A model generated the notes under the pieces. The model made no database searches and had not been told where the DNA came from. It worked only from the letters and a program-made list of their open reading frames with translations. A program made the translations under genes and the position numbers. Positions 1 through 11,121 of a stretch of 57,500 nucleotides of DNA are shown piece after piece (positions within the stretch are counted from its first letter, which is position 1; each line of letters begins with the position of its first letter). The stretch spans positions 40,001 to 97,500 of the forward strand of contig NZ_CP145886.1 of assembly GCF_038049935.1 (NCBI RefSeq). Reading direction: 5' to 3'. The DNA comes from Rossellomorea sp. y25. GTDB taxonomy: Bacteria; Bacillota; Bacilli; Bacillales; Bacillaceae_B.

Positions 1-2266
<2,266 letters not shown>

Positions 2267-2372
2267 ACAAAGAGTCATTTTTTAAATGAACAACGATTGG
2301 TCGATATTTGGCTTTCTTGACATCAATTCTTTATCTAGTTTTGAAGGAACAATCCTTCAATTGAATAATTCG

Positions 2373-2489
<117 letters not shown>

Positions 2490-2496
2490 AAATATG

Positions 2497-2531
2497 AAAA
2501 AAGGGTAGCTCTTAGGAGTTACTCTTTTTTT
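2497..2531 (+). terminator. rRNA operon terminator
   Basis: Nine-base stem GGGTAGCTC/GAGTTACTC (two G-U pairs) with loop TTAG, followed by a run of seven T. It sits 14 nt after the 5S gene and ends the rrn operon. Confidence 0.9.
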
Positions 2532-2532
2532 G

Positions 2533-3152
2533 TCGTTTGAATTTTTGAGATTGTGGATTGAACATCCATTCTCTATACAGCTGAGCGGATAATCTAATTC
2601 AGCGGGTAATTACTCCGAGAATTTAGGTAACAATTGGTAAAAGACGCATAAAACGAAAAAGTGACGCAATAATGTCCGAAAACGACGCATAAAATAAAAT
2701 AATGACGCAAAAAAGTATGATAATGACGCAATAATGGTTAAAACGACGCAATTACCACAAATCAAGACACAGCCATACCTAAACAAACCGTACTAGTACC
2801 GATAAAAAGAGGCAATCTTCCAAGTTTGGTTACGTTTTCACACGAAAACAACTTATTTTATACCATTTTACAAGTTTTACAGCTTTCTATCCGCACATTC
2901 CCGGCACATCCACATGAATGATTCACTTTCCAAATCCCAAAATGAATAATCAATATCCCACCATTATCTACTCTTCTTTTAAACTAACTTTGCCCCACAG
3001 CACCCCCTTTCTCCATAAAAGATCTATACCAACCTAAACCTTCCCAGTATTTTTTCCACAATCTTTTTTATAGAGACATACACAGACAGGGCGATTGTAA
3101 CATAAGATAAATTACACTTGATTATTCTGTCAGTTTAAAAGTTTGAAATAAT
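2533..3152. other. Gene-free region with a phased short-repeat array
   Basis: About 620 bases without a convincing gene between the rRNA terminator and the csfB promoter. The left part (2584-2771) holds short repeats, described separately. The right part (about 2780-3120) is AT-rich with no ORF, hairpin or promoter that I can defend. In B. subtilis csfB also directly follows the rrn operon. Confidence 0.6.
2643..2771. repeat. GACGCA array, 20-21 nt period
   Basis: The hexamer GACGCA occurs at 2643, 2663, 2684, 2704, 2725 and 2745 (steps of 20, 21, 20, 21 and 20), and a degenerate GACACA follows at 2766. The intervening 14-15 nt are A/T-rich and not conserved in full, although several units continue ATAAT and end AAAAC. 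A separate pair AGCGGATAAT/AGCGGGTAAT lies just upstream at 2584 and 2601. The array contains no ORF and no obvious hairpin. Confidence 0.8.
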
Positions 3153-3182
3153 GTATACAATTTAAGGTTTTGAGGCAGAATA
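3153..3182 (+). promoter_or_regulatory. Candidate sigma-F promoter of csfB
   Basis: GTATA (3153-3157), 16 nt, then GGCAGAATA (3174-3182). This resembles the sigma-F pattern GYWTA - about 15 - GGNNANANT, with mismatches in the -10 part. csfB is a sigma-F gene in B. subtilis, which is the main reason for the call. Confidence 0.4.
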
Positions 3183-3206
3183 GGTTGTATGGAGGTGGAG
3201 AGCCCT

Positions 3207-3407
3207 ATGTTAAATCCGGAGCGTAAGGCGGCTTTAGAAGAGTGTATCGTTTGTCACGTTGAAAAGAAGGTTGGAATCCATCTATACACATCGTTTATCT
3301 GCACAGAATGTGAGAAAGAAATGGTTCAGACAGAAACCAACGATCCTTTGTATAAAACGTTTGTTCAAAGATTAAAAAAAGTGAATACTCCTCAAATCTA
3401 TTCATAA
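3207..3407 (+). CDS. csfB: Anti-sigma-G factor Gin (CsfB)
   Basis: A 66-residue zinc-binding protein. It has the Gin pattern: CIVC near residue 13, then GIHLYTSFICTECE, giving two CxxC pairs that hold zinc. In the family Gin binds sigma-G in the forespore and sigma-E in the mother cell, preventing early or misplaced activity. The ATG at 3207 is chosen because GGAGGTGG (3191-3198) is well placed for it; an ATG at 3189 in the same frame lies at that Shine-Dalgarno and is unlikely. B. subtilis has xpaC and yaaN after csfB, but here yaaO follows directly. A terminator closes the gene, so it is probably monocistronic. Confidence 0.92.
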   Translation: MLNPERKAALEECIVCHVEKKVGIHLYTSFICTECEKEMVQTETNDPLYKTFVQRLKKVNTPQIYS

Positions 3408-3438
3408 CCAGGAAGTATCCTTGGTTATGATTTTTTTT
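3404..3438 (+). terminator. Terminator of csfB
   Basis: Stem ATAACCAGGA/TCCTTGGTTAT (one bulged base) with loop AGTA, then eight or more T. It overlaps the csfB stop codon. Confidence 0.85.
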
Positions 3439-3492
3439 GATATTAATAGCTTACGTGCAAAGCGTTGTACTTTAAAAAGTTTTCCTTGTTCC

Positions 3493-3522
3493 TTGACGCA
3501 ACGAACAGCATGGTTGTGATAC
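3493..3522 (+). promoter_or_regulatory. Candidate sigma-A promoter of yaaO-tmk
   Basis: TTGACG (3493-3498), 18 nt, TGATAC (3517-3522), 38 nt ahead of the yaaO start. The -35 is good and the -10 weak. Confidence 0.45.
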
Positions 3523-3559
3523 GATATGAGTGGATATTTGTTTTGAGGAGATTTAGAGA

Positions 3560-4978
3560 ATGAAACGAGATCATACGAGAACCCCGCTTATTGAGGCGAT
3601 AGAGAAGCACCGGTCTGCAAAGCCTATCTCTTTTCATGTGCCGGGTCATAAAAATGGTTTATTGTTGAATGATGATCCATTTTATCAATCTGATGTTACT
3701 GAATTAAGCGGATTGGATGATTTACATGATCCACATGAGGCAATACGTGAAGCTGAGGACTTGTTGTCGGATGTATATGGGACGTTGAAGAGTTATTTTT
3801 TAGTGAATGGGAGTACAGTAGGGAATATCGCTGCAATTCTTACTTCATGTTCACCTGGAGATCCCATTTTTGTTCAAAGGAATTGTCATAAGTCAGTACT
3901 AAACGGAATCAAGCTTGCGAAGGCGGTTCCTATATTAATAGAAACAGAGTGGAACGACGAGGGGATTGCTCTTGGTATTAATCTAGACGCTTTGAAGGAA
4001 GCATTGAAGGCATTTCCTCATGTGAAGGCGTGTGTCCTTACCTATCCGACTTATTATGGGTTCACCTATAATATCGATCAGATAATTGAGGAATTACATA
4101 AACATGATGTGACGTGTATCATTGATGAGGCACATGGAGCTCATTTTTCATTGGGCACACCCTTTCCAAAGTCTGCAATTGAACTTGGAGCAGATATTGT
4201 CGTCCATTCGGCCCATAAAATGCTCCCTGCCATGACGATGGGTTCTTATTTACATATTGCAAGTGACAGAGTGATTGAACGTAAGGTAAGAGAGTATTTA
4301 ACTATGCTACAATCAAGTAGTCCATCTTATCCGATTATGGCATCCCTGGATTATGCCAGATCCTATGTCGGAACCTTTACTAAAGAGGATATGGATCAAA
4401 ATATTAAAAGGGTCAATGAGTTTGTACAAGCGTTAGATGGGATTCACCCTCAGCTCATTGTAAACCGGGCTCATGACCCACTAAAGCTTGTCATTCAGCT
4501 AGAGGGAAGGTCGGGGTATTCTCTTCAACAGTTATTAGAGTCAGAAGGGATTTACTCGGAGCTTGCAGACCCTGCTTATGTACTATTGGTTCTTCCGTTA
4601 CTGAAGAAAGATCGTTCTTTTCCTTATAAAGAAGCAATCAGTCGAATGAGTAAGGCATTAGGGAATGCACCGATAATAGAAAAGATAACGAATCATGGAA
4701 TAAATCGTTCAAATAGCGATGAGAATTATTTTACTACCTTGGCATTAAGCTTTGAAGAGATGGAGGATAAAGCTGAAATTCTCGTTGCCCTTGAGGAGGC
4801 AGAAGGAGAAATTTCTGCAGGAATGGTCACTCCTTATCCACCAGGAATTCCTATGTTGATCCAAGGGGAACGAATTACCTCTCATGCCATTGCGCGTTTA
4901 ACAGAGTATGTAAAGAATAAGGCGAATATACAAGGTCATCACCGCTTAGATGAAAACCGTGTGTTTGTGTACCGCTAA
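3560..4978 (+). CDS. yaaO: Orn/Lys/Arg decarboxylase family protein YaaO
   Basis: A 472-residue PLP-dependent fold-type I enzyme of the Orn/Lys/Arg decarboxylase group. The major domain covers about residues 1-310: SFHVPGHKNG near the N-terminus, IIDEAHGAHF for the PLP ring, and HSAHK with Lys220 as the expected Schiff-base lysine. A C-terminal decarboxylase domain ends in TPYPPGIPML. Length fits B. subtilis YaaO (about 480). The substrate is not established from sequence; arginine or lysine is possible, and SpeA is a paralogue. GAGGAG lies upstream of the ATG, and tmk starts 18 nt after the stop, so the two are probably cotranscribed, as in B. subtilis. Confidence 0.9.
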   Translation: MKRDHTRTPLIEAIEKHRSAKPISFHVPGHKNGLLLNDDPFYQSDVTELSGLDDLHDPHEAIREAEDLLSDVYGTLKSYFLVNGSTVGNIAAILTSCSPGDPIFVQRNCHKSVLNGIKLAKAVPILIETEWNDEGIALGINLDALKEALKAFPHVKACVLTYPTYYGFTYNIDQIIEELHKHDVTCIIDEAHGAHFSLGTPFPKSAIELGADIVVHSAHKMLPAMTMGSYLHIASDRVIERKVREYLTMLQSSSPSYPIMASLDYARSYVGTFTKEDMDQNIKRVNEFVQALDGIHPQLIVNRAHDPLKLVIQLEGRSGYSLQQLLESEGIYSELADPAYVLLVLPLLKKDRSFPYKEAISRMSKALGNAPIIEKITNHGINRSNSDENYFTTLALSFEEMEDKAEILVALEEAEGEISAGMVTPYPPGIPMLIQGERITSHAIARLTEYVKNKANIQGHHRLDENRVFVYR

Positions 4979-4996
4979 GCAAGTGGAGGGAAAGAC

Positions 4997-5629
4997 ATGT
5001 CAAAAGGATTGTTTATTACAGTTGAAGGTCCTGAGGGAGCCGGGAAATCAACTATATTAACTGAGTTATATAATCAATTAGTACAAGAAGGATTCGATGT
5101 CATTCAGACGAGGGAGCCTGGAGGCATTTCGATTGCTGAACAGATTAGAGAAGTGATATTAAATACAAAGAACACGGAAATGGATAAACGGACGGAAGCT
5201 CTTTTGTATGCTGCAGCGAGACGACAGCATTTGGTGGAAAAAGTGATTCCCGCACTCGATGAAGGGAAGATTGTGATTTGTGATCGTTTTATTGATAGTT
5301 CTCTTGCGTATCAAGGGAATGCGCGTGGAATCGGTATGGAAGAGGTCATGAACATCAATCAATTTGCGATTGAGGATAAGATGCCTGATCTTACCTTGTA
5401 TTTTGATATCGATCCCGAAGAAGGGTTAAAGAGAATTGCGAAACACAATGGAAGAGAAGTGAACCGGTTAGATCTGGAATCGGTCGATTTCCATACCCGC
5501 GTCCGGGAAGGGTATCAGAAGTTAATAAAACAATATCCTGATCGTATACAAGTCATCGATGCCAGCCAAAGCAAAGAAGCTGTATTTGGTGATGCATATG
5601 GTATCGTGACCGATTACTTAAACAAGTAA
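4997..5629 (+). CDS. tmk: Thymidylate kinase
   Basis: A 210-residue dTMP kinase that makes dTDP for DNA synthesis in the cytoplasm. The P-loop GPEGAGKST spans residues 11-19, TREPGG binds the nucleotide monophosphate, and [12 protein letters not shown] is the DR(Y/F) signature. Full family length. It follows yaaO by 18 nt with the Shine-Dalgarno GTGGAGGG. A strong hairpin follows, so it ends a yaaO-tmk unit; darA has its own promoter-like sequence. Confidence 0.97.
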   Translation: MSKGLFITVEGPEGAGKSTILTELYNQLVQEGFDVIQTREPGGISIAEQIREVILNTKNTEMDKRTEALLYAAARRQHLVEKVIPALDEGKIVICDRFIDSSLAYQGNARGIGMEEVMNINQFAIEDKMPDLTLYFDIDPEEGLKRIAKHNGREVNRLDLESVDFHTRVREGYQKLIKQYPDRIQVIDASQSKEAVFGDAYGIVTDYLNK

Positions 5630-5647
5630 GTTTAGTGAAAAGGGAAA

Positions 5648-5695
5648 GGCGGAATTCTAAGCAAAAATTGGTGCTAAGAAGTCCGTCTCTTTTTT
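5648..5695 (+). terminator. Terminator of yaaO-tmk
   Basis: A 15-base stem (5648-5662 with 5673-5687, two mismatches) followed by CTCTTTTTT. Confidence 0.85.
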
Positions 5696-5725
5696 AGATG
5701 AAACATGTATGTAGATCTTGTTCAA

Positions 5726-5734
5726 TGATATAAT
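5726..5734 (+). promoter_or_regulatory. Extended -10 promoter of the darA operon
   Basis: TGATATAAT is a perfect TGnTATAAT extended -10, 40 nt before the darA start. The -35 (TGTATG) is weak, as is usual for this promoter class. Confidence 0.55.
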
Positions 5735-5770
5735 AGAAGGAAGTAAATGGCTTTATAACGGAGGAATTGA

Positions 5771-6103
<333 letters not shown>

Positions 6104-6118
6104 AGTGGGGTTTAACCT

Positions 6119-6559
6119 ATGAAAATTACCCAAGACCATCGAGTGTCCTTAGATAAAGTAGCAAAAGACCAGAAGTCTAACAGCACAGGTCATGTTAAAT
6201 TCGGGCAGCTTATTCACAAGCACGATCAGAAAATGCAGATGGATCAGCTCAATAAGCTGCTTGTCACAATAGAAAATGCCGGCAGTCGTTTAGCCAAATC
6301 AAGATCCTTTAAAGATCTTGCTAAATATAAAACATTGGTCAAGAAATTTGTGCGTGAGGCCGTAGATTTCGGAATGGATCTGAAGCAATCTCATACATGG
6401 AATCAGTATGGCGAGGGCAGAAAGCTCAATATAGTAGAAACCATCGATCAACAACTTGTTGAACTGACGGAAGATGTATTAGATAAAGAAAAGAAGTCCA
6501 TTGATATATTAGGGAAAATAGGTGAAATAAAAGGATTGCTTATTAATCTTTATATGTAA
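6119..6559 (+). CDS. yaaR: YaaR family protein (DUF327)
   Basis: A 146-residue protein of the YaaR/DUF327 family, mostly alpha-helical and lysine-rich. It has no catalytic motif and no signal or membrane segment. Its place between darA and holB is conserved in Bacillus. Family function is unknown. The start ATG follows GTGGGG, 15 nt after darA. Confidence 0.9.
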   Translation: MKITQDHRVSLDKVAKDQKSNSTGHVKFGQLIHKHDQKMQMDQLNKLLVTIENAGSRLAKSRSFKDLAKYKTLVKKFVREAVDFGMDLKQSHTWNQYGEGRKLNIVETIDQQLVELTEDVLDKEKKSIDILGKIGEIKGLLINLYM

Positions 6560-6576
6560 GAGAGTGATGTTAAGAC

Positions 6577-7560
6577 ATGTTGTTTGAAGAGATACAACCA
6601 TTTCAGCCCGTCGTTCTTCAGATGCTTCAAAACAGTATTGTGAAGGATCGTGTCGCTCATGCTTATTTATTTGAGGGTGAAAAAGGGACACGGAAGAAAG
6701 AAATGAGCATCCTGTTTGCAAAAGCATTGCTATGCGTAAACCGCGTGGATGGAAAGGCTTGTGAAAGCTGCTCTAACTGTAAAAGGATTAATCATGGGAA
6801 CCACCCGGATCTGCATGTCGTTGAGCCGGACGGTCTTTCAATCAAGAAGGATCAGATTAAAAGTTTACAAGAAGAATTTTCGAAAACCGGTGTAGAATCC
6901 AAGAAGAAAATCTACATTATCGTTCATGGAGATAAGATGACGGCCAATGCAGCTAATAGCCTGCTTAAGTTTCTTGAAGAGCCATTAGCAGATACAACGG
7001 CGATTCTTATCACAGAAAATATTCATCGGATTTTGCCTACTATTCTTTCCAGGTGCCAGACGATTTCCTTTAAACCGTTGCCGAAAGAACAGCTGACAAA
7101 ACAATTATTGGAAGAGGGGGTTCAGCCTCATTTAGCAACCCTTGCATCCAACTTGACGAACCATTATGAGGAAGCTGTAGAAATATGTCAAAATGAGTGG
7201 TTTGCACAAGCAAGAATAATAGTGTTAAAATTATATGAAGTCCTCCAGAAAAGTCCCTTCCAAGCAATGGTCAAAATACAAGAGGATTTTGTACAGCACT
7301 TCAAAGAAAAAGATCAAGTCGATCGAGCATTAGATCTTTTACTTCTAATATATAAAGACTTACTTCATATCCAGTTAGGAAAAGAAGAACAGCTCGTGTA
7401 CCCGGACCAAAAGGAAAACTGGAAATCAAACGCACTTCAAGTATCTACCAATCGTCTTTCTACTAATATGACGGCGATACTTGAAGCAAAACGCAAGTTA
7501 AACGCCAATATGAATTCGCAGCTGCTAGTAGAACAGCTTATGCTAAAACTGCAGGGGTGA
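6577..7560 (+). CDS. holB: DNA polymerase III delta-prime subunit
   Basis: A 327-residue AAA+ clamp-loader subunit. Seen: a degenerate P-loop GEKGTRKKE near residues 29-37, a zinc site built from CVNRVDGKACESCSNC, LLKFLEEP and a sensor-1 region ILPTILSRCQTISF. Delta-prime is the stator of the loader that places the beta clamp on DNA. The P-loop glycine before the lysine is replaced by arginine and the final Ser/Thr by lysine, so ATP binding here is doubtful; that suits a subunit which in other bacteria does not hydrolyse ATP. The gene is 17 nt after yaaR, and its stop region overlaps the ricT ribosome binding site. Confidence 0.94.
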   Translation: MLFEEIQPFQPVVLQMLQNSIVKDRVAHAYLFEGEKGTRKKEMSILFAKALLCVNRVDGKACESCSNCKRINHGNHPDLHVVEPDGLSIKKDQIKSLQEEFSKTGVESKKKIYIIVHGDKMTANAANSLLKFLEEPLADTTAILITENIHRILPTILSRCQTISFKPLPKEQLTKQLLEEGVQPHLATLASNLTNHYEEAVEICQNEWFAQARIIVLKLYEVLQKSPFQAMVKIQEDFVQHFKEKDQVDRALDLLLLIYKDLLHIQLGKEEQLVYPDQKENWKSNALQVSTNRLSTNMTAILEAKRKLNANMNSQLLVEQLMLKLQG

Positions 7561-7567
7561 TGGTCCT

Positions 7568-8395
7568 TTGTACGATGTTGTAGGAGTACGCTTTAAAAAA
7601 GCGGGTAAAATCTATTATTTCGATCCGGGTGAATTGGATATTCAGAAAGATTGCTATGTGATCGTTGAAACGGTTCGCGGGGTCGAATTTGGAAAAGTAG
7701 TCGTAGAGAGAAAGCAAGTAGGAGAAAATGATGTAGTGCTTCCATTGAAAAAAGTGATTCGTATCGCTGATCAAAAAGATCGTTTAATCGTAGATGAGAA
7801 TAAATCATCTGCAACGGAAGCCTACAATGTATGTTGTGATAAAATTAATCAGCATCAATTAGATATGAAATTGGTAGATGTAGAATATACATTTGATCGA
7901 AATAAAGTCATATTCTATTTTACGGCTGATGGACGAGTTGATTTCCGAGAGCTAGTAAAAGATCTAGCTTCCATTTTCCGTACCCGCATAGAACTTCGTC
8001 AGATTGGCGTTCGAGACGAAGCGAAAATGCTGGGTGGTATTGGTCCTTGTGGCCGCATGCTATGTTGTTCAACCTTTTTAGGAGATTTTGAACCGGTATC
8101 CATTAAGATGGCGAAGGATCAGAATCTATCCCTTAATCCAACGAAGATTTCAGGTTTATGCGGACGTTTAATGTGCTGTCTGAAATACGAGAACGATGAG
8201 TATGAAGCAGCAAAAGAAGAATTACCTGATATCGGAGAAGTGATTAAGACACCTCATGGAAAAGGAAAAGTGGTAGGTCTTAATATTCTGGAACGTATTC
8301 TTCAAGTGGAAATTAAAGAAGAAGAGCGGGTTCTGGAATTCACATTAGATGAAATTATGAACGCGGGTGCCGTATCATTCCAAGCCACAGAGTAA
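7568..8395 (+). CDS. ricT: RicT (YaaT), Y-complex subunit
   Basis: A 275-residue PSP1-domain protein. It carries a cluster of cysteines in [13 protein letters not shown] and [13 protein letters not shown], which fits the [4Fe-4S] clusters reported for the RicA-RicF-RicT complex. In B. subtilis this complex stimulates RNase Y processing and is needed for competence, biofilm and timely sporulation. The start is TTG at 7568 with GGGGTGATGG overlapping the end of holB, indicating coupled translation. Length is as expected. Confidence 0.94.
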   Translation: MYDVVGVRFKKAGKIYYFDPGELDIQKDCYVIVETVRGVEFGKVVVERKQVGENDVVLPLKKVIRIADQKDRLIVDENKSSATEAYNVCCDKINQHQLDMKLVDVEYTFDRNKVIFYFTADGRVDFRELVKDLASIFRTRIELRQIGVRDEAKMLGGIGPCGRMLCCSTFLGDFEPVSIKMAKDQNLSLNPTKISGLCGRLMCCLKYENDEYEAAKEELPDIGEVIKTPHGKGKVVGLNILERILQVEIKEEERVLEFTLDEIMNAGAVSFQATE

Positions 8396-8409
8396 CGGGG
8401 TGTAGTGTC

Positions 8410-8784
8410 GTGGATAAAAAAGAGTTCTTTGATTCAGTCAGTAACATGGAACAACAAATTGGTCATTTATATCATCAATTAGGTGAGCTCAAACAATGCC
8501 TAGCTGAAATGTTAGAAGAGAATAACTCTCTGAAGCTTGAAAATGAGCATTTGCGCCGTAGACTGGAACAAACAGAGAACTCACCAAAAAAGGTACAAAC
8601 AAACAGCGATGCGGGTACAACGAGTGAGTCAGACTTAGAAGATAAAACACTGGATATTGGAGAAGGGTATGACAACCTTGCTCGATTATACCAGGAAGGA
8701 TTTCATATTTGTAATATACACTTCGGAAGTCCACGGAAGGATGAAGACTGCTTGTTCTGCCTTTCTTTCTTAAATAAGAAATAA
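8410..8784 (+). CDS. yabA: Replication initiation control protein YabA
   Basis: A 124-residue protein. The N-terminal part (about 5-60) is a leucine-zipper coiled coil for tetramer formation, the middle is polar and probably flexible, and the C-terminus has a zinc motif with HICNIHFG and CLFC. In B. subtilis YabA binds DnaA and the beta clamp (DnaN) and limits re-initiation. The start is GTG at 8410 with GGGGTGTAG upstream; the gap to ricT is 14 nt. A terminator follows, so this is the end of the darA operon. Confidence 0.93.
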   Translation: MDKKEFFDSVSNMEQQIGHLYHQLGELKQCLAEMLEENNSLKLENEHLRRRLEQTENSPKKVQTNSDAGTTSESDLEDKTLDIGEGYDNLARLYQEGFHICNIHFGSPRKDEDCLFCLSFLNKK

Positions 8785-8820
8785 AGGTGCACTTCATTCT
8801 TTTGAACTGAATACAGAGTA

Positions 8821-8861
8821 AAAAGGGCTGATCCATGTGTAGTGGGATTGGTCCTTTTTAT
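8821..8861 (+). terminator. Terminator of the darA-yabA operon
   Basis: A 14-base stem (8821-8834 with 8845-8858, three G-U pairs) around loop ATGTGTAGTG, followed by a T-rich end. Confidence 0.75.
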
Positions 8862-8948
8862 TGGAATAGTTTAGAGGGACTAGCTGCCGGAGCCGGACAA
8901 ATCGTAAAGCGAAACAACATATAATAGAAGAAAAGAAGGAGGTAAGGC

Positions 8949-9704
8949 ATGGTTGAGTTAAAAGAAGATGAACGTTTAGATTATTTATTGGCCGAAAACA
9001 TGAGGATCATTCAAAGTCCATCTGTTTTTTCCTTTTCAACAGATGCGGTCCTATTGGCCCATTTCAGCTATTTACCGATTCACAAAGGGAAAGTGGTTGA
9101 TCTATGTTCGGGTAACGGCATCATCCCCTTATTACTAAGTGCAAGAACCAACGTTGAAATTACGGGGGTGGAGATTCAGGAAAGACTATTTGATATGGCA
9201 CAAAGAAGTATCGAGTATAATGGCCGTCAAAATCAAATATCCATGAAGCTGGGGGATGTGAAGGAAATTGATCAGCTTCTTCATCATTCCCATTATGATG
9301 TCGTAACCTGTAATCCTCCATACTTTAATACTCCACCCGGGGATAAAAGAAACGTAAACGAGCACTATGCGATTGCCCGTCATGAAATCTTATGTTCTCT
9401 TGAGGATACCATCAAAGCTTCAAGCTATCTCCTGAAGCAAGGGGGAAAGGCTTCCTTCGTCCATCGTCCGGGTCGATTGATGGACATCCTATCGTTGATG
9501 AGGAAGCATCGTCTCGAGCCGAAACGATTGCGCTTTGTATATCCGAAGCCGGGAAGAGAAGCCAACACCATCTTAATAGAAGGAATAAAAGATGGGAAAC
9601 CGGACCTGAAAATTCTTCCTCCCCTTTATGTGTATGACGAACAAAACAAATACTCAAGGGAAGTATATGATATGCTGTTTGGAAAGAATGAAGATAAGGA
9701 CTAA
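8949..9704 (+). CDS. trmN6: tRNA1(Val) A37 N6-methyltransferase family protein (YabB)
   Basis: A 251-residue class I SAM methyltransferase. Motif I is [15 protein letters not shown] (about 48-62), the acidic motif II is TGVEIQ, and the catalytic NPPY motif appears as [10 protein letters not shown]. This is the HemK/TrmN6 layout that methylates adenine N6 in tRNA. The gene opens with GAAGGAGG before the ATG. In B. subtilis a small GIY-YIG gene (yazA) sits between yabB and rsmI; here only about 24 nt separate them and there is no such gene. Confidence 0.9.
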   Translation: MVELKEDERLDYLLAENMRIIQSPSVFSFSTDAVLLAHFSYLPIHKGKVVDLCSGNGIIPLLLSARTNVEITGVEIQERLFDMAQRSIEYNGRQNQISMKLGDVKEIDQLLHHSHYDVVTCNPPYFNTPPGDKRNVNEHYAIARHEILCSLEDTIKASSYLLKQGGKASFVHRPGRLMDILSLMRKHRLEPKRLRFVYPKPGREANTILIEGIKDGKPDLKILPPLYVYDEQNKYSREVYDMLFGKNEDKD

Positions 9705-9728
9705 GGAAATGAGAAGGTGAGCGATTCA

Positions 9729-10601
9729 ATGAACCAGCAAAAAAGCTTTCAAGATAGTGACAAAGGAAGCTTGTATCTTGTCCCTACACCAATCGGGAAT
9801 TTAGAGGATATGACGTTTCGAGCAATCCGCATGATGAAGGAAGCGGCAGTGATTGCTGCTGAAGATACAAGAAATACGAAAAAACTATGTAATTACTTTG
9901 AAATTGACACGCCTATCATTAGTTATCATGAGCATAATAAAGAAACGAGCGGACCGAAGCTGATTGAACGAATGAAAAGAGGCGAGCTCATTGCCCTTGT
10001 AAGTGATGCAGGTATGCCATCCATCTCAGATCCGGGATACGAACTGGTGAAAGAAGCAATCCATCACGAAATTGCTGTCATTCCACTACCGGGAGCTAAT
10101 GCAGCTCTTACGGCTTTGATCGCTTCAGGATTGGCTCCGCAGCCATTTTATTTCTATGGGTTTTTACATAGAGGGAAGAAAGACAAAAGAGCGGAACTGG
10201 CTACACTTAAAACGCTGGAAGATACATTTATCCTTTATGAATCACCACACAGATTAAAAGAAACATTAAAAGAGCTATATGGAGCTTTGGGAAATAGACA
10301 AATCGTTGTTTGTCGTGAGCTCACGAAGAAATTCGAGGAATTCATCCGTGGATCCCTGGAAGAAGTAATGGAATGGGCAAACGATGGAGAAGTACGAGGC
10401 GAATTCTGCTTATTGATTGAGGGAGCAGGTCCGTTGGAGAAAGAAGAGGAAGACGTCTGGTGGAGCAGCTACTCCCTCCAGGAACATGTTCAACACTATG
10501 TAAATGAAAAAAGCATGTCCTCCAAAGAAGCCATCAAACAAGTCTCTAAAGAACGATCCCTTCCAAAACGGGAAGTATATCAAGCTTATCATGTTGAATA
10601 G
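9729..10601 (+). CDS. rsmI: 16S rRNA C1402 2'-O-methyltransferase RsmI
   Basis: A tetrapyrrole-methylase-fold enzyme of 290 residues from the ATG chosen here. Seen: LYLVPTPIGNLEDMTFRA at the N-terminus, AEDTRNTKKL, SDAGMPSISDPGYELV and PLPGANAALTALIASGL, which are RsmI family blocks. It modifies C1402 in the decoding centre. ATG 9729 has GAAGGTG nine bases upstream; an in-frame GTG at 9717 would add four residues and cannot be excluded. Cotranscription with trmN6 is likely. Confidence 0.93.
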   Translation: MNQQKSFQDSDKGSLYLVPTPIGNLEDMTFRAIRMMKEAAVIAAEDTRNTKKLCNYFEIDTPIISYHEHNKETSGPKLIERMKRGELIALVSDAGMPSISDPGYELVKEAIHHEIAVIPLPGANAALTALIASGLAPQPFYFYGFLHRGKKDKRAELATLKTLEDTFILYESPHRLKETLKELYGALGNRQIVVCRELTKKFEEFIRGSLEEVMEWANDGEVRGEFCLLIEGAGPLEKEEEDVWWSSYSLQEHVQHYVNEKSMSSKEAIKQVSKERSLPKREVYQAYHVE

Positions 10602-10706
10602 AAAAGTGCAGAGAGGCAGAATCAATAAATAAAAAAGGCTCTTTTCGCAAAGATTGTTGTTTTCTAGCATAGAATCTGCCAGGGCTCTATCAACCAGGTT
10701 TATGCT

Positions 10707-10828
10707 GGATGGTGAGGGAAACTGCTCTGCTTGCAGCTAGCGTTCGGCCGAACCTCCTCAGCTTAGCCGAACGGGGTCTCGGCACGTCCAAAATCCGCCG
10801 GAGTCTGCGCAGTTCCCCTCACCATCTT
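10707..10828. repeat. Inverted-repeat element A
   Basis: Terminal arms GATGGTGAGGGAAACTG (about 10708-10724) and CAGTTCCCCTCACCATC (10810-10826) match at 16 of 17 positions. An internal stem CGTTCGGC/GCCGAACG lies inside. At about 120 bp, GC-rich and intergenic, it looks like a small non-coding repeat or MITE-like element able to fold as one long hairpin. I do not recognise a named family. Confidence 0.7.
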
Positions 10829-10992
10829 AAACAGTATTTTCATGACAGAGCTTCAAGGTGTGCAAGAAAACAATGTTACGAGAAAAAATAATCCTTCTTC
10901 CTTAAAATGAAATTCAATCTCTTTTACCTTAAATGAGATTGCTTGCTAAAATTCTTGTTATGATTGATTTCTATTAAGGATTCATGCTTAGA

Positions 10993-11121
10993 AAGTTGAT
11001 TGGAGCGGAAGGATGCTCGACTCCTGCGGGAATAGCTGGACAGGTGAGTCCCCGGAGGCTTGCCGAGGAGGCTCACCGCCAGCCCCGCGGAAAGCGAGCA
11101 TCCCGGAGCGGAAATCAACAA
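10993..11121. repeat. Inverted-repeat element B
   Basis: About 126 bp bounded by GTTGATTGGAGCGGAAG on the left and GGAGCGGAAATCAAC on the right. The arms GTTGATT/AATCAAC and GGATGCTCG/CGAGCATCC pair, with GGAGCGGAA present near both ends. The inside is GC-rich (GACTCCTGCGGGA, GAGGCTCACCGCC, CCCCGCGGAAAGCGAGC). From memory, similar elements are scattered in many Bacillaceae genomes; this copy cannot show that by itself. Confidence 0.75.

Noticed and set aside
2643..2771. CRISPR array
   Set aside because: Repeat core is only six bases with 14-15 nt between; CRISPR repeats are 23 nt or longer with spacers of about 30 nt, and no cas gene is near.
10709..10891. 60-codon frame in the abrB-rsmI interval
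   Set aside because: It arises from the GC-rich inverted repeat A; no ribosome site and no protein-like family pattern.
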